Assembly (NCBI RefSeq): GCF_901873365.1
Contig: NZ_CABFLM010000137.1
Location: 1 to 64,000 of the forward strand
Direction of reading: 5' to 3'
Source of the DNA: an uncultured Aggregatibacter sp.
GTDB taxonomy: Bacteria; Pseudomonadota; Gammaproteobacteria; Enterobacterales; Pasteurellaceae
Length of the DNA stretch: 64,000 bases
Shown: piece after piece, positions 1-9,704 of the stretch
Position numbering within the stretch: position 1 is the first letter of the stretch
How the letters are laid out: each line of letters opens with the position of its first letter
Made by a program: the position numbers and the translations under genes
Notes under the pieces: generated by a model
The model's input: the letters and a program-made list of their open reading frames with translations, nothing else
Databases searched by the model: none
What the model was told of the DNA's origin: nothing

Positions 1-95
1 CATTATGCCTGATAAATAAAATACATTCTGTGATCTGGATTGAAATTTTACAAAAAATTAACGAAAAAATAAAAGCAATAAAAATACACACGGGC

Positions 96-1289
96 TTATT
101 TATTCGCAATCGCCTGCGCACAGGCATAGGCAGAACTCCACGCCCACTGGAAATTGTAACCGCCAAGCCAGCCGGCAACATCTAATACTTCGCCGATAAA
201 ATACAAGCCTTGCACGTGATTGCTTTCCATGGTTTTGGAGGAAATTTCATGAGTATCCACGCCCCCCATGGTCACTTCTGCAGTGCGATAGCCTTCCGTG
301 CCATTCGGCACAAACTGCCAGTGGTGGATTAAATTTACCAAATTTTCTAACCGCACTTTACTTAATTGGGCAATGACTTCATCTTGTATAAAGCCTTTTT
401 CAAGCCATAACTCCACTAATTTTTTAGGTAATAAACGGCTTAATACGGTTTTTAACTGTAATTTCGGTGAAGATTGGCGCAGTTCGATTAAATGATGACG
501 GATATCTTGTCCCGGCAATAAATCAAGATGAATGCTTTCACCCGGTTGCCAATAGTTAGAAATTTGCAAAATCGCCGGTCCGGATAAACCGCGATGAGTA
601 AAGAGCATTTGATGGGTAAAGGTTTTTTGTTGATTGCTCGCGGCGACATCTAAGGAAATGCCAGATAACGCGGCATAAAACTTATCGCACTCACGCCAAG
701 TAAAAGGTACTAAACTTGCCCGTGGTGCAATCACATGAATGCCAAATTGCTCGGCGATTTGATAACCCAAAGGCGTTGCGCCCAAGCCCGGCATAGACAA
801 ACCGCCGGTAGCAACGACTAAATGAGAACAATGCAACGTTTCACCATTTGTTACGACAGAAAAACCGCCTTCCGTTTTTTCCACAGCAGAAATGCTTTGT
901 CGTAAAGCAATCTCCACGCCGTATTTTTTACATTCTGCCAATAACATATTGACGATATCTTCTGCGCCGTTATCGCAAAACAACTGACCGAGCTCTTTTT
1001 CGTGATAAGGAATGCCATACTCCGCCACTAAACCGATAAAATCCCATTGGGTAAAGCGTTTTAAAGCGGATTTTACAAAATGGGGATTTTGGCTGAGATA
1101 ACGATCTGAAGAAAGCTCCATATTGGTGAAATTACAAAAACCCCCGCCGGACATTAAAATTTTTCGCCCAACTTTTTTGCCGTTATCTAAAATTCTGACT
1201 TTGCCACCGCACTTTGCTAATTGCGCTGCACAAAATAAGCCTGCCGCACCTGCGCCGATAATCAGTGTTTCAATGGCATGGTGGCTCAC
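96..1289 (-). CDS. NAD(P)/FAD-dependent oxidoreductase, HI0933/YhiN family
   Basis: Flavoprotein of the HI0933 (YhiN-like) family; the substrate of the family is not established. A dinucleotide-binding motif GAGAAG sits at about residues 11-16, followed by the family's GRKILMSGGGFCNFTN stretch near residue 45, and the C-terminus carries the second FAD contact region GEVLDVAGWLGGYN. I chose the GTG at 1289, giving 397 residues: it overlaps the stop codon of the upstream gene (GTGA) and has AGGGAGAG just before it. The frame is open further upstream to 1388, but that part lies inside the neighbouring gene and is unlike the family. Last gene of the nrfE-type operon; its role in cytochrome maturation, if any, is unknown. 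Confidence 0.88.
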   Translation of the reverse strand: MSHHAIETLIIGAGAAGLFCAAQLAKCGGKVRILDNGKKVGRKILMSGGGFCNFTNMELSSDRYLSQNPHFVKSALKRFTQWDFIGLVAEYGIPYHEKELGQLFCDNGAEDIVNMLLAECKKYGVEIALRQSISAVEKTEGGFSVVTNGETLHCSHLVVATGGLSMPGLGATPLGYQIAEQFGIHVIAPRASLVPFTWRECDKFYAALSGISLDVAASNQQKTFTHQMLFTHRGLSGPAILQISNYWQPGESIHLDLLPGQDIRHHLIELRQSSPKLQLKTVLSRLLPKKLVELWLEKGFIQDEVIAQLSKVRLENLVNLIHHWQFVPNGTEGYRTAEVTMGGVDTHEISSKTMESNHVQGLYFIGEVLDVAGWLGGYNFQWAWSSAYACAQAIANK

Positions 1290-2335
1290 TGCAACTCTCC
1301 CTTCTGCATGAAATCGACCATTTTCATTTTCTGAATCGTAGCGCGACGATCCACCGCGGAGTTGCCTGAATCCAAAATTTGCTGCCAATAATCAAGTGCG
1401 GTGGAATAATCGCGTGTTTTGAAGGCTTCTGCCGCCAACAAAGATAACGCGGAGATTTCCTTCGGATCTTGAGCCAACGCTTCATTCAAGAATTGCTGTA
1501 CTTGTGGCGTAATCTGTTGATTTGCTTGAAGATACAATGCCATCGCCATCAAGCCTTGCGTGGTCGGCTTAGGACCATCAATTTTTTCGACATTACCATA
1601 ACAAACAAGAGCGTCATCAAAATCGTTATTCTGCATATAGGCGTCACCCAGCTTAATCCAGTTTTCCGCGCTATTCGGATCTTGGCGCAATTTATCCTGA
1701 ATTTTGCCGATAATCGCCTCGGTTTTATTTTCTTCCGACGTTTCGAGTTGCTGATTATGTTGTGCAATTTGTTCCTGCTCACCTTGCTGTACGCGAGAAA
1801 AGCGTTCCAGAGAAAAATAATACGCGAAAGGAATGGCAAGCAATAAAGCGAAAACCAGGAGTGTCGATTTAAGCTCAAATTTGACCGCACTTTTCTCTTT
1901 TAAGGATTGAAAGTGCGGTAGATCTTCCGCCTGTTTTTCAGTTTCAAGCGGTGATGAACTGCGACTGGAATACCAAATCAACCCAAATGCCGCCAGCAAC
2001 AAGCCTATCGGTAATAACCAAAGCAATGCGGTATTCCATTGGAATGGCGGCTTATAATTGACGAAGTTCCCAAAACGCGATGTCATGGAATCAATAATTT
2101 GCTGATTGGTTTTGCCTTCATTCACCATGTTATACACTTCAATACGCAAATCGTAAGCAATCGGTGAATTAGACTCGACTAAGTTTTGGTTTTGGCATTG
2201 CGGACAACGCAAAGATTTCGCCAATTCCACGGCGCGGGTACGATCCGCCTGGTTATGAAATTCAAAGGTATCCACCATTTCAGCAATGGCATTCACACTG
2301 ACAAATAAAAAAATTAACGCGAGAAATCGTTTCAT
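1286..2335 (-). CDS. nrfF: NrfF/CcmH-type haem lyase subunit fused to an NrfG-like TPR domain
   Basis: Subunit of the haem ligation complex that acts with NrfE in the periplasm. After a signal peptide (about residues 1-18) comes a CcmH/NrfF domain with the redox motif RCPQC (Cys44, Cys47) and the conserved GNFVNYKPP region, then a membrane segment at about 103-123. A second membrane segment near 158-175 begins a C-terminal part with tetratricopeptide-like repeats (about 195-345) resembling NrfG/CcmI. In E. coli NrfF and NrfG are separate proteins, so this is a fusion. It overlaps the upstream thioredoxin gene by ATGA and the downstream flavoprotein gene by GTGA, so the genes are translationally coupled. 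Likely reduces the apocytochrome CxxCK site of NrfA. Confidence 0.85.
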   Translation of the reverse strand: MKRFLALIFLFVSVNAIAEMVDTFEFHNQADRTRAVELAKSLRCPQCQNQNLVESNSPIAYDLRIEVYNMVNEGKTNQQIIDSMTSRFGNFVNYKPPFQWNTALLWLLPIGLLLAAFGLIWYSSRSSSPLETEKQAEDLPHFQSLKEKSAVKFELKSTLLVFALLLAIPFAYYFSLERFSRVQQGEQEQIAQHNQQLETSEENKTEAIIGKIQDKLRQDPNSAENWIKLGDAYMQNNDFDDALVCYGNVEKIDGPKPTTQGLMAMALYLQANQQITPQVQQFLNEALAQDPKEISALSLLAAEAFKTRDYSTALDYWQQILDSGNSAVDRRATIQKMKMVDFMQKGELQ

Positions 2336-2862
2336 GGTTGTAATAGCTGGTTAAGTTGAGGCACGAAAGTTTTTTGCCAAGTTTCCCGATCTAATAAGCC
2401 GGAATGACGATAACGAATAATGCCATTGGCGTCCACTAAATAGGTTTCCGGTGCGCCGTCCACGCCAAGTTTTAACGCCAGTTCGCCACGGCTGTCATCA
2501 ATCACTAAAGTGTAAGGATTGCCCATATGTTGCAACATCGCAATACCATTTTGTGGTTTGTCGCGATAGTCCACACCCACGATAGGAATCTCTTTTGCTA
2601 ACTCAAGCAATAATGGGTGCTCTTGCTGACAATAACCGCACCAGCTTCCCCAAATATTGATCAAAAATGGGCGTTTCGGAAAATCTTTTGGACTGAGCGT
2701 TTGACGATTATCCAATAAATTTGCCTGATAAAACTCAGGCACAGGCTTATCAATTAACGCAGAAGCGATTTTTTTAGGATCTTGATTCAATCCCGCCAAC
2801 AATAAAACGCATACGCCAAGTAACAATACTAATGGCAGGAAGAAAATCACTTTTCTATTCAT
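2332..2862 (-). CDS. dsbE: DsbE/CcmG-like thiol-disulfide oxidoreductase of the nrf maturation set
   Basis: Membrane-anchored periplasmic thioredoxin that keeps apocytochrome or NrfF cysteines reduced for haem attachment. An N-terminal membrane anchor (about residues 4-24) precedes a thioredoxin fold with the active site WCGYC (Cys75, Cys78) and the family's [11 protein letters not shown] cis-proline region. I use the ATG at 2862, giving 176 residues, because GAGGAA lies seven bases upstream; a GTG one codon earlier is possible. Its start overlaps the end of nrfE and its stop overlaps the start of the nrfF-G fusion. A second paralogue (11125-11676) with WCPTC belongs to the ccm operon, so the two systems each carry a dedicated reductant. 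Confidence 0.88.
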   Translation of the reverse strand: MNRKVIFFLPLVLLLGVCVLLLAGLNQDPKKIASALIDKPVPEFYQANLLDNRQTLSPKDFPKRPFLINIWGSWCGYCQQEHPLLLELAKEIPIVGVDYRDKPQNGIAMLQHMGNPYTLVIDDSRGELALKLGVDGAPETYLVDANGIIRYRHSGLLDRETWQKTFVPQLNQLLQP

Positions 2863-4765
2863 CACGCTTTCCTCTTCGTTTCGTTGTCAGCACAGAACAC
2901 AATGCACCCAATGCCATCAATATACCACCGAACCACAACCAACGAATCAACGGTTTATAATGAAGTCGGAACGTAAACTCCCCCTTGCCAAGCGGATCGC
3001 CCATAACAATATACAAATCGCCCCAAAAACCACCAGAAAGCCCCACTTCACTCATGGTCATGGTACGCACATCATAATAACGGCGTTCAGGCTGTAATTC
3101 GGCATACGGCTTGCCCTTTTCTGTCACGCTAAACGTTGCCACTTCAGCCGTAAAATTCGGACCGATTTCATTGGAAAATCGTTCATAGTGAAAATTAAAT
3201 GCACCAAGCTGTTGGCTTTGTTGTGGCGATAAACGTACACCAATTTCGCTACCGAAATAACTGCTCATGACGGCGCCCATGGTTGCAATGGCAACACCGC
3301 TATGCGCAAAAATCATCGCATAGTGAGAAAGACCTAACTTACGCCAGTTTTGCCATAATGTTGCCAATAACAACCAAATCGCTAAGGTGAGTAGGAAATA
3401 GGCTGTCCATTTAAACTGTAACGCGCTGTCATTTTGCATAAAGTGGTGAATGGCCAAATAGGAAAGCAACAAAGACGGCAACAATAACAGGGCACGGTTT
3501 AATAAAATACGTTTATCCGCTTTTGCCCAATGCAAGCCGAGTGAAATCACCATGGCAATTAACACCAAGGCAATCAGCGGAAGGAAAATACTGTTGAAGT
3601 AAGGCGCACCAACAGAAATAGAGCCCCAATTCATGGCTTGGAATAACATGGGATAGAAAGTGCCGAGAAACGTGCTGACGGTCGCGATGCTCAATAAAAC
3701 ATTCAAAAAAAGCACCGCACTTTCTTTGGAAAGCAACGTTAATTTCACAGATTGTTGCTGCATATTCGCTTTGAAAGCAAACAAACCGAGCGCCCCGACA
3801 GTCAACAGGAAGAAAATCACCAACAATGCCGTACCACGCTGGCTATCGACTGCGAAAGCATGTACAGAAGTCAATGCGCCTGAGCGCACGATAAAGGTGC
3901 CGAGTACACTGAAAGCGAACGCTAACAGCGAGAAAAGCGTTGTCCAATAATTAAAGATGCCCCGTTTTTCACTGACAATTAAACTATGTAACAGCGCTAA
4001 ACCTAATAACCAAGGCATTAATGACGCGTTTTCTACCGGGTCCCAGAACCACCAGCCACCCCAGCCAAGTTCGTAATATGCCCACCATGCCCCCAGCACG
4101 ATGCCTAACGTTAAAAACAACCAAGAGACCAATACCCAAACCCGCATCACGCGGGCAATTTGGCTTTCTAAATGTTGATGCAACAAGGCGGTAACACTTA
4201 GGGCAAAATTCACCGCAAAGCCAACATAACCGAGATACAACAACGGCGGATGGAAAATAAGCCCCACATCCTGCAACATCGGGTTCAAATCGCGACCTTC
4301 CAATGGTGCAGGGAATAGGCGTCCATACGGATTAGAAAAAAAGACGATAAAAACCGCAAAACTAAAACAAATTAAGCCTAAAACCACCAAGCTCTGCGCG
4401 ACAAAAGTGCGGTCATTTTTTCGATTAAATAATGCAAACAGCACAACCCAAACTGAAAGTGAAAATAGCCAGAACAACATCGAACCTTCATGCCCACCCC
4501 AGGTCGCCGCAATTTTGAAGAACGTTGGCAATTGAGAATTCGAATGGGCTGCGACATATTCCAAGGTAAAATCATCCACCGCAAAGGAATATGCCAAAAT
4601 GGCAATAGCGACTAACGTAAATAAGCCGAAGCAATAGCTTAATCCCCAAGCTAATTGGGTCAGTGCCGGCTTACGCAACCAAAGCCCAAGTTGTGGAACA
4701 ACGGCAAGCAGCAACGCACTCATCGTAGCAAGAAGAAGAGAAAGAAAGCCTAGTTCAGGGATCAT
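2855..4765 (-). CDS. nrfE: NrfE, CcmF-type cytochrome c haem lyase large subunit
   Basis: Integral membrane haem lyase of the CcmF/NrfE family, 636 residues with about 14 hydrophobic segments. It has the haem-handling WWD motif [17 protein letters not shown] near residue 230 and WGGHEGSML near residue 90, and ends in a periplasmic domain and a last membrane helix. It is a clear paralogue of the CcmF encoded at 11706-13664. Because it sits with a dsbE-like gene and an nrfF-G fusion directly behind nrfABCD, I assign it to the dedicated pathway that attaches haem to the CxxCK motif of NrfA. The ATG at 4765 has GAG eight bases upstream. First gene of a four-gene operon, separated from nrfD by 355 bases and a terminator. 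Confidence 0.87.
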   Translation of the reverse strand: MIPELGFLSLLLATMSALLLAVVPQLGLWLRKPALTQLAWGLSYCFGLFTLVAIAILAYSFAVDDFTLEYVAAHSNSQLPTFFKIAATWGGHEGSMLFWLFSLSVWVVLFALFNRKNDRTFVAQSLVVLGLICFSFAVFIVFFSNPYGRLFPAPLEGRDLNPMLQDVGLIFHPPLLYLGYVGFAVNFALSVTALLHQHLESQIARVMRVWVLVSWLFLTLGIVLGAWWAYYELGWGGWWFWDPVENASLMPWLLGLALLHSLIVSEKRGIFNYWTTLFSLLAFAFSVLGTFIVRSGALTSVHAFAVDSQRGTALLVIFFLLTVGALGLFAFKANMQQQSVKLTLLSKESAVLFLNVLLSIATVSTFLGTFYPMLFQAMNWGSISVGAPYFNSIFLPLIALVLIAMVISLGLHWAKADKRILLNRALLLLPSLLLSYLAIHHFMQNDSALQFKWTAYFLLTLAIWLLLATLWQNWRKLGLSHYAMIFAHSGVAIATMGAVMSSYFGSEIGVRLSPQQSQQLGAFNFHYERFSNEIGPNFTAEVATFSVTEKGKPYAELQPERRYYDVRTMTMSEVGLSGGFWGDLYIVMGDPLGKGEFTFRLHYKPLIRWLWFGGILMALGALCSVLTTKRRGKRDE

Positions 4766-4922
4766 AAAATAATCTCGTGTTTTAGATTGTCATGTGGGTT
4801 TTGTATCACTTCAGGTTTCGCCTGCATTTTATACCGTCTCTTTAAGAAAGAAGAGGTTAAGAGGAGATATTGACGATATTGAACAACCTATAAGATTGAA
4901 ATCACTTCTGCCAAATCTCCCC

Positions 4923-4947
4923 TTCCCCTCTTTGCTAAAGAGGGGAA
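4923..4947. repeat. Perfect 11-bp inverted repeat
   Basis: TTCCCCTCTTT and AAAGAGGGGAA are separated by three bases. There is no T-tract on either side, so it is not a standard terminator. A looser A/G-rich match to the same sequence lies 80 bases to the left. It may be a dispersed intergenic repeat. Confidence 0.5.
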
Positions 4948-5075
4948 AGTGAGATAAAAACGTTTAAAATTTTAACCGCACTTTACTCGTAGAAAAAACA
5001 AATCAGATTTCCTTCTTTGAGCCGTCTTTCTTTTTTATTTTTATTTTTCTTTGCCAAAGAAAATAACGCCAAACA

Positions 5076-5101
5076 AAAAGGCGTATTTTACTACGCCTTT
5101 T
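5076..5101 (-). terminator. Rho-independent terminator of nrfABCD
   Basis: A 10-bp stem (AAAAGGCGTA / TACGCCTTTT) with a six-base loop lies 20 bases after the nrfD stop and is followed on the minus strand by TTTTTGTTT. It separates nrfABCD from the downstream nrfE operon. Confidence 0.8.
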
Positions 5102-5120
5102 GATACAAACAAAAACCTTA

Positions 5121-6086
5121 TCATGCAGTTGTAAGCTGTCCTGCGTACAGAATAAAGTAACGCAAGCATAACACCCCAATCAAGTCGAAAATCGACACAA
5201 GGATGATAAAATTCTTGTTGAATTTTAAACGATCGCTAACAAACATATTGGCAATCAATGGAATTAAGATACCGATAAAGAATACCCCAATCCAGAAGAC
5301 TGCGCCCCAGAAGCCGGATAACGCATTATGTAACGCCACCACTTTTTGCCCGCCACCGAAGTAGAGTCCAACGAAGAAACAGATTAATAGACCGAGCTCT
5401 GTTACCATAATCGGCACTTCAAATTTATGAATGAAGTGTGATTCGTGGGAATCGCCTTTTAATTTACCTGCAATCAGGATAAATAAGAAGGTGGCTGCGA
5501 TACCTGATGATGTACCGGAGGCAAGGAATAGCGCCGGTAATACCGGATTATTCAACATCGGATAGCTAATCAACGCGGAAAGTAAGAAGCCGGTATAAGC
5601 CCCTAGCACCGCAGCTAAGATGAAGAGAATGACTTCAACAGGGGAGGTTATGCGTTCTAATACATTGATAATGTTACCGATAAAACGGAGTTTTGGCATA
5701 AAACGTTGGATCAATGCCATAATATCTTCTTTGAAGATAACGACACACCAACAAACCAAAAACAGCATATACACTTGGAATAACATGACCCCCATAGACA
5801 TCACTGAATTAAATTGATAGTTAAACATCAATTTCCAGAATGTCCAAGGACGCGCCAAGTGGAAAATCAACAAGGTTAAACCGATTAATGTCGGCACACT
5901 CCCCAATACGGCAGCAGCACGAATAATCCAGTTTTTGTTTGGATTTTCAAGTTTGTTACTACGTTTATACGCAATCGCTAATTGTACCGCACCGGAAGAA
6001 ATACCAAGTAAGAACAAGTAGATAGCGATTGTTGAATCCCACACCAAATTAGGTGTGTGAAACGGAACAGGATAATCTAATGTCAT
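5121..6086 (-). CDS. nrfD: NrfD, membrane quinol dehydrogenase subunit of nitrite reductase
   Basis: Polytopic membrane protein of the NrfD/PsrC family, 321 residues with about eight hydrophobic helices. With NrfC it takes electrons from menaquinol and passes them to NrfB and on to NrfA in the periplasm. The sequence starts with a short periplasmic-type leader region (PVPFHTPNLVW) and alternates hydrophobic helices with charged loops as in the family; there are no metal-binding motifs. Its ATG overlaps the nrfC stop by four bases, so the two are coupled. A hairpin terminator follows 20 bases after its stop. Menaquinone genes occur elsewhere in the window (menFDH, menB), in line with this electron donor. 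Confidence 0.92.
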   Translation of the reverse strand: MTLDYPVPFHTPNLVWDSTIAIYLFLLGISSGAVQLAIAYKRSNKLENPNKNWIIRAAAVLGSVPTLIGLTLLIFHLARPWTFWKLMFNYQFNSVMSMGVMLFQVYMLFLVCWCVVIFKEDIMALIQRFMPKLRFIGNIINVLERITSPVEVILFILAAVLGAYTGFLLSALISYPMLNNPVLPALFLASGTSSGIAATFLFILIAGKLKGDSHESHFIHKFEVPIMVTELGLLICFFVGLYFGGGQKVVALHNALSGFWGAVFWIGVFFIGILIPLIANMFVSDRLKFNKNFIILVSIFDLIGVLCLRYFILYAGQLTTA

Positions 6087-6760
6087 CTTCTTGGTTCTCC
6101 GTGTTGGAATGGAATATGGTAAAGATTCGGTTGTGTACCTAATTCCACTTTCGTGCGGTAAACAGGACTTTGTTTCACCTTGCGTGCCACTGAGCTTGTC
6201 GGATCATTCATATCCCCAAAGGTTAATGCTTTGGTTGGACAGGCTTCAACACAAGCCGGTTGTTTACCCTGTGCCAAATTGGTATCACGACAGAAGTTAC
6301 ATTTATCTGCAGTACGGTGTACCGGATGAATGAAACGTACGCGATATGGACAGACGGCAATGCAATATTGGCAACCGACGCAAAGATCTTTATTCACATC
6401 CACGATACCGGTTTCAGGATCGATGAATGATGCCCCGGTTGGACAAACTGCCACACAAGGTGCATTCGTACAATGTTGGCAAGATTGACGGAAAAACTCG
6501 TACTCTTGATTCGGGAATTCGCCATAAGGTTCACTACGGAGAATTTCCAAACGTGAAACGCCTTCAGGCACGTGGTTAGTTTCACGACAAGCATCCATAC
6601 ACGCAGTACAGCCAATGCACGCGGTTTCATCGTGCACCATCGCGTAGCGTTTCGGTTTATCCGCCTTTTCCTCTTTCGCTAAAGAGGTCACTGATGTTCC
6701 CGTCATAAGGATCAACGCCCCCATGCCGGAAACAAAGTTTCGGCGTGAGCAAGTTGTCAT
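6083..6760 (-). CDS. nrfC: NrfC, four-cluster [4Fe-4S] subunit of nitrite reductase
   Basis: Periplasmic ferredoxin-like electron carrier paired with NrfD. The N-terminus has a twin-arginine signal (SRRNFVSG at residues 5-12) followed by a hydrophobic stretch, so it is probably exported folded. Four cysteine clusters are visible in order: CIGCTACMDAC, CQHCTNAPC..CP, CVGCQYCIAVCP, and CNFC..CVEACP, matching four [4Fe-4S] centres. 225 residues is the usual length. GGATAA precedes the ATG, which overlaps the nrfB stop; the stop overlaps the nrfD start. Confidence 0.94.
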   Translation of the reverse strand: MTTCSRRNFVSGMGALILMTGTSVTSLAKEEKADKPKRYAMVHDETACIGCTACMDACRETNHVPEGVSRLEILRSEPYGEFPNQEYEFFRQSCQHCTNAPCVAVCPTGASFIDPETGIVDVNKDLCVGCQYCIAVCPYRVRFIHPVHRTADKCNFCRDTNLAQGKQPACVEACPTKALTFGDMNDPTSSVARKVKQSPVYRTKVELGTQPNLYHIPFQHGEPRR

Positions 6761-7422
6761 TGTTTATCCTTTTGTTCGGTTGATTGCGTTTGTGATTGTG
6801 CTTCTTTTGCCGCTTTGCGTTTTTGTTGTTCGCCGTGGCAATCCACACAAAGTTTCACACGATTTTTTGGTTGAATACCTTTCATCGCATCATCTTTCGG
6901 GTGTAATGTGTGGCAACTTGCACAAGGCAATTTCATTGCATGAACATCATGCGCCCAAAGTTTTTCACGAAGTTTGTCCGGTTGGTGACAAGAGAAACAG
7001 ACTTGGTTTTGTTCTTGTGCGCTATACATCGGTTTTTTCTCACCGAAAATATCGCCGCCAAAACGCATCACGTCTTTTGCACCACGACGGTGATCTTCAG
7101 AAATATTGCCATGACAGTTCACACAATTAATCGGTTTACCGTTATTCGGATTTTTCTGATTTAAGTGCGCACCATGAAACTTACCGAAGTGTAATTCACC
7201 ACCGGATTGATCCAAGGTTTGATTTTTATCGACTTTGTCGAATTTATGGCATTTAGCACAATATTGGTTTGGATCGCGTTGATTATCCAATTGCGGTTCG
7301 TAAGTAAACTTGTCCGCTGCAGACGGCTGACCTTCTGCTTGTGCAAGCATTGGTGCGGCGACCAATACTGCAAGCAATGCAAGGGCTTTTGCCGGTTTGC
7401 GGAATAGAGACGTTAAATTCAT
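6757..7422 (-). CDS. nrfB: NrfB, pentahaem c-type cytochrome
   Basis: Periplasmic cytochrome that relays electrons from NrfCD to NrfA. A signal peptide of about 29 residues ends at AQA. Five CxxCH haem sites follow: CAKCH, CVNCH, CFSCH, CASCH and CVDCH. The C-terminus is a charged, glutamine-rich tail (KRKAAKEAQSQTQ..), which adds length beyond the E. coli protein. It sits 72 bases downstream of nrfA, with an uptake-sequence hairpin in the gap, and overlaps nrfC by four bases. All five haems have ordinary CxxCH sites and should be matured by the ccm operon upstream. Confidence 0.94.
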   Translation of the reverse strand: MNLTSLFRKPAKALALLAVLVAAPMLAQAEGQPSAADKFTYEPQLDNQRDPNQYCAKCHKFDKVDKNQTLDQSGGELHFGKFHGAHLNQKNPNNGKPINCVNCHGNISEDHRRGAKDVMRFGGDIFGEKKPMYSAQEQNQVCFSCHQPDKLREKLWAHDVHAMKLPCASCHTLHPKDDAMKGIQPKNRVKLCVDCHGEQQKRKAAKEAQSQTQSTEQKDKQ

Positions 7423-7453
7423 TCTGATTACCTCAAATATAGGGTTAAAAATG

Positions 7454-7487
7454 ACCGCACTTCGGCACTTTAGTTACAAAGTGCGGT
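7454..7487 (-). terminator. Inverted uptake-sequence hairpin between nrfA and nrfB
   Basis: Two uptake cores in opposite orientation (ACCGCACTT and AAGTGCGGT) form a 9-bp stem just after the nrfA stop. On the transcribed strand it is followed by CATTTTT, a weak T-tract. It could be a leaky terminator or an mRNA-stabilising structure, which would give more nrfA than nrfBCD message. Confidence 0.55.
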
Positions 7488-7494
7488 TCTTTTT

Positions 7495-9018
7495 TTATTG
7501 TTTTGTTGCGGTATCTTCAGCTAATTTGCCATTGGATTTCGCTTCTTTTACCCATTGAGGTACAACAGTTTCTAAGAATTCTTTTTTCGCTTTACGTTCT
7601 TTCTCGATATCAATACCCATTACTTTCCATGCTTTGTCAGCTGTAGAAATATCTGGTACTTCAACCGGAGTTTTCACGCCATGTTTAGCTAAGATTGCTG
7701 CAAGTTTAGCACGAGCATCAGCTGCTTTGTCTAAACCAGAACCTAATACGCGAAGCATTACATCAGGTGCGTGCATGTGGCCACCATGGCTTGCTGCAGA
7801 GTAGTCCCAACGCCATTGAGCGTGACGGATATCCATTAAAGCCGGTTCCATTTCTTCTTTTGTTGCGCCGGCATCCCATGCGGCTTTCGCTTCAAAGTGA
7901 GCACGAACAACTTGATCTTCTAAACGACCCATGATGTCTTTCACTTCTTTTTTACGTGAAGCAACGATGTCTTTAAGTTTTTCTTTGCTTTGATCGTGGC
8001 AGTTTGCACAAGTGGTATCAAAGGCATCAAATGGGTTTTGGATTTGGTGATCGGTGTAAACTTTACCGTCTTTACCTTGTACTTTAGGCATGTGACAGTC
8101 GATACAAGTTACGCCGTTTTTACCGTGCATACCTAAAGACCAAATTTCAAAGTCAGGGTGTTGTGCTTTTAACATCGGTGCTTTAGAAAGAGAGTGAGTC
8201 CAGTCACTGAAACCGATGTCATCGTAGTATTTTTCGATATCATCCACAGTTTGACCGTTATCCCATGGGAAGGTCACTTGTTTTAGATCGCCTGCGAAAT
8301 AGTATTCAACGTGACAGTTAGCACAAATTTCAGCGCGTTTTTCAGTACGTGCTGCTGTATTGAAACTTAAATCGGCTTGCTCTTTGCCTGCGGCTTTCGC
8401 TTTGGCTTGAAGCGCATTATTTAGGTGATCCAACGCACGAAGTACGTGTGGACGCGCAATACGTAATGCCGGTTTACCTTCTGCAAAATCTTTGGACGTT
8501 GTGTCGTGACAGTCGGCACAACCGATAGAGTTCACAACTTCAGCACCACCTTTTGCCCATTTACCACTAAAGTAACCATCTTCACCCCATTCTGCGATTA
8601 AACGTGGCACATCTGGACCTTTACAAGTCCAACACGCCATAGGTTGTGGACCGTCATTTGCGGTTTTTGGCGCACCGGTACGTAAAATATCACGCACATC
8701 TTTCACAGCATAAACGTGACCACGAGGTGCGTTATATTCTTTCGCGAAAGCATAACCGCCCCATAACACGATTAAACGTGGATCTTGTTCATCTGCATAG
8801 ATGATTTTGTCACCTTTTTCAGTAGCTTTCCAAGATTCAAATTGTTTAGGGTACTTCTCAGCAAATTTTTCATTCACCGCTTCAATTTTTAGATTTGGGT
8901 TAGGCGCTTCAACCGGCTGCTCAACCGGTTTATACACCAATTCCGCCATCGCCGAATTACATACGCCGAAAGCTGCGAAAGAAGCTGCTACGAGTAAGCT
9001 TTTTCTCAATGCGTTCAC
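7495..9018 (-). CDS. nrfA: NrfA, pentahaem cytochrome c nitrite reductase (ammonia-forming)
   Basis: Catalyses the six-electron reduction of nitrite to ammonium in the periplasm. With the GTG at 9018 the protein has 507 residues and a clean signal peptide ending AMA at about residue 25; GGAGTG lies eight bases upstream of that GTG, and the longer open frame up to 9093 adds nothing like a leader. The catalytic haem site is CWTCK (Cys129, Cys132, Lys133), with lysine as axial ligand. Four ordinary sites follow: CADCH, CANCH, CIDCH, CANCH. First gene of nrfABCD. The CxxCK site explains the extra maturation genes nrfE and nrfF-G nearby. A likely FNR site lies about 200 bases upstream. Confidence 0.96.
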   Translation of the reverse strand: MNALRKSLLVAASFAAFGVCNSAMAELVYKPVEQPVEAPNPNLKIEAVNEKFAEKYPKQFESWKATEKGDKIIYADEQDPRLIVLWGGYAFAKEYNAPRGHVYAVKDVRDILRTGAPKTANDGPQPMACWTCKGPDVPRLIAEWGEDGYFSGKWAKGGAEVVNSIGCADCHDTTSKDFAEGKPALRIARPHVLRALDHLNNALQAKAKAAGKEQADLSFNTAARTEKRAEICANCHVEYYFAGDLKQVTFPWDNGQTVDDIEKYYDDIGFSDWTHSLSKAPMLKAQHPDFEIWSLGMHGKNGVTCIDCHMPKVQGKDGKVYTDHQIQNPFDAFDTTCANCHDQSKEKLKDIVASRKKEVKDIMGRLEDQVVRAHFEAKAAWDAGATKEEMEPALMDIRHAQWRWDYSAASHGGHMHAPDVMLRVLGSGLDKAADARAKLAAILAKHGVKTPVEVPDISTADKAWKVMGIDIEKERKAKKEFLETVVPQWVKEAKSNGKLAEDTATKQ

Positions 9019-9210
9019 GATAATCACTCCAATAAGGTTATAAATATGGCTTCTATTAGCGTTAATAGAAGATGATAAAATATCTATTATCATTTGTTAG
9101 TAATGAGAATTTTTATCATTAATAACAATATGATAGAAGACATAAAGACTTTAAATCGTCGCTAACATAACCAAATGCACATATTTTTTCTATGGATATT
9201 TAGCATTTTC

Positions 9211-9224
9211 TTGTTTTTGATCAA
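9211..9224 (-). promoter_or_regulatory. Likely FNR-binding site upstream of nrfA
   Basis: TTGTTTTTGATCAA matches the FNR consensus TTGAT-N4-ATCAA at nine of ten defined positions. It is the only such site I see in the gap before nrfA, and anaerobic FNR control is usual for nrf operons. The centre is about 200 bases from the GTG, so a class II promoter here would give a leader of roughly 150 bases; the -10 element is not clear. Confidence 0.55.
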
Positions 9225-9331
9225 TTTTTTAAATTCAACTGATTATTTTGTGGCTTTTACCACTTAAGAGTGATGGATTGAAATACGGTGAGTGCCTCTT
9301 TACCGAGGGCAATTAGAGAGAGATTGGCGCA

Positions 9332-9365
9332 TAAAAAAAGCGAAGCTCCTCCAAGAAACTTCGCT
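9332..9365 (-). terminator. Rho-independent terminator after the ccm operon and its trailing lipoprotein gene
   Basis: A 7-bp perfect stem (AGCGAAG / CTTCGCT) with a 13-base loop is followed on the minus strand by a run of seven T. It lies about 50 bases after the stop of the small lipoprotein gene and insulates nrfA from the ccm transcript. Confidence 0.8.
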
Positions 9366-9413
9366 CTTCTTTAAAGCAAGTGCGGTGAAAAATAACCGCG
9401 TTTTATGTTGAAA

Positions 9414-9695
9414 CTACCAACCGTGATAATACCCCACTGACGGCATCACCATAATCGATGGGTGGCGCTCGCGATAAATCACCTGTTTTGGCGCATTATC
9501 ACTGGCATTTAAAACATTCTCTGCCGGTTTTTCCGCCTTTACTTTATATTGTGCCGGAACGGTATTACCGCTGTAAACCTTTGCTTGGTAATCGGCAACC
9601 GCTTGTGTATCCAAAGGCGCATTCCCTTGAGAAGAGGAAGAAGAACAAGCAGCTAAAAGCACACTTGCACCTACGATTAAAATCACGTTTTTCAT
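9414..9695 (-). CDS. Small lipoprotein, function unknown
   Basis: A 93-residue protein with a lipoprotein signal: charged start, hydrophobic stretch and lipobox LLAAC followed by a run of serines. The mature part is short (about 75 residues), proline- and valine-containing, and ends in an aromatic tail (VGYYHGW). I do not recognise a domain. The second of two adjacent ATGs is used because GAGG is seven bases from it. It follows ccmI by nine bases and so is probably cotranscribed with the ccm operon, before a strong terminator. Whether it has anything to do with cytochromes is unknown. Confidence 0.7.
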   Translation of the reverse strand: MKNVILIVGASVLLAACSSSSSQGNAPLDTQAVADYQAKVYSGNTVPAQYKVKAEKPAENVLNASDNAPKQVIYRERHPSIMVMPSVGYYHGW

Positions 9696-9704
9696 CATAT
9701 TACC

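Larger units (their letters stand above)
4766..5120. other. Intergenic region between nrfD and nrfE
   Basis: No gene seen. It holds a terminator for nrfABCD near the left end of nrfD, an uptake sequence (about 4976-4984), a perfect 11-bp inverted repeat at 4923-4947, and a T-rich stretch with a short palindrome TTTCTTTGCCAAAGAAA near 5045. The promoter of nrfE must lie here if that operon is expressed separately; I see no clear -35/-10 pair. Confidence 0.6.

Noticed and set aside
9019..9093. Longer NrfA start
   Set aside because: It would put 25 residues before an intact signal peptide; the GTG at 9018 has a good ribosome site.
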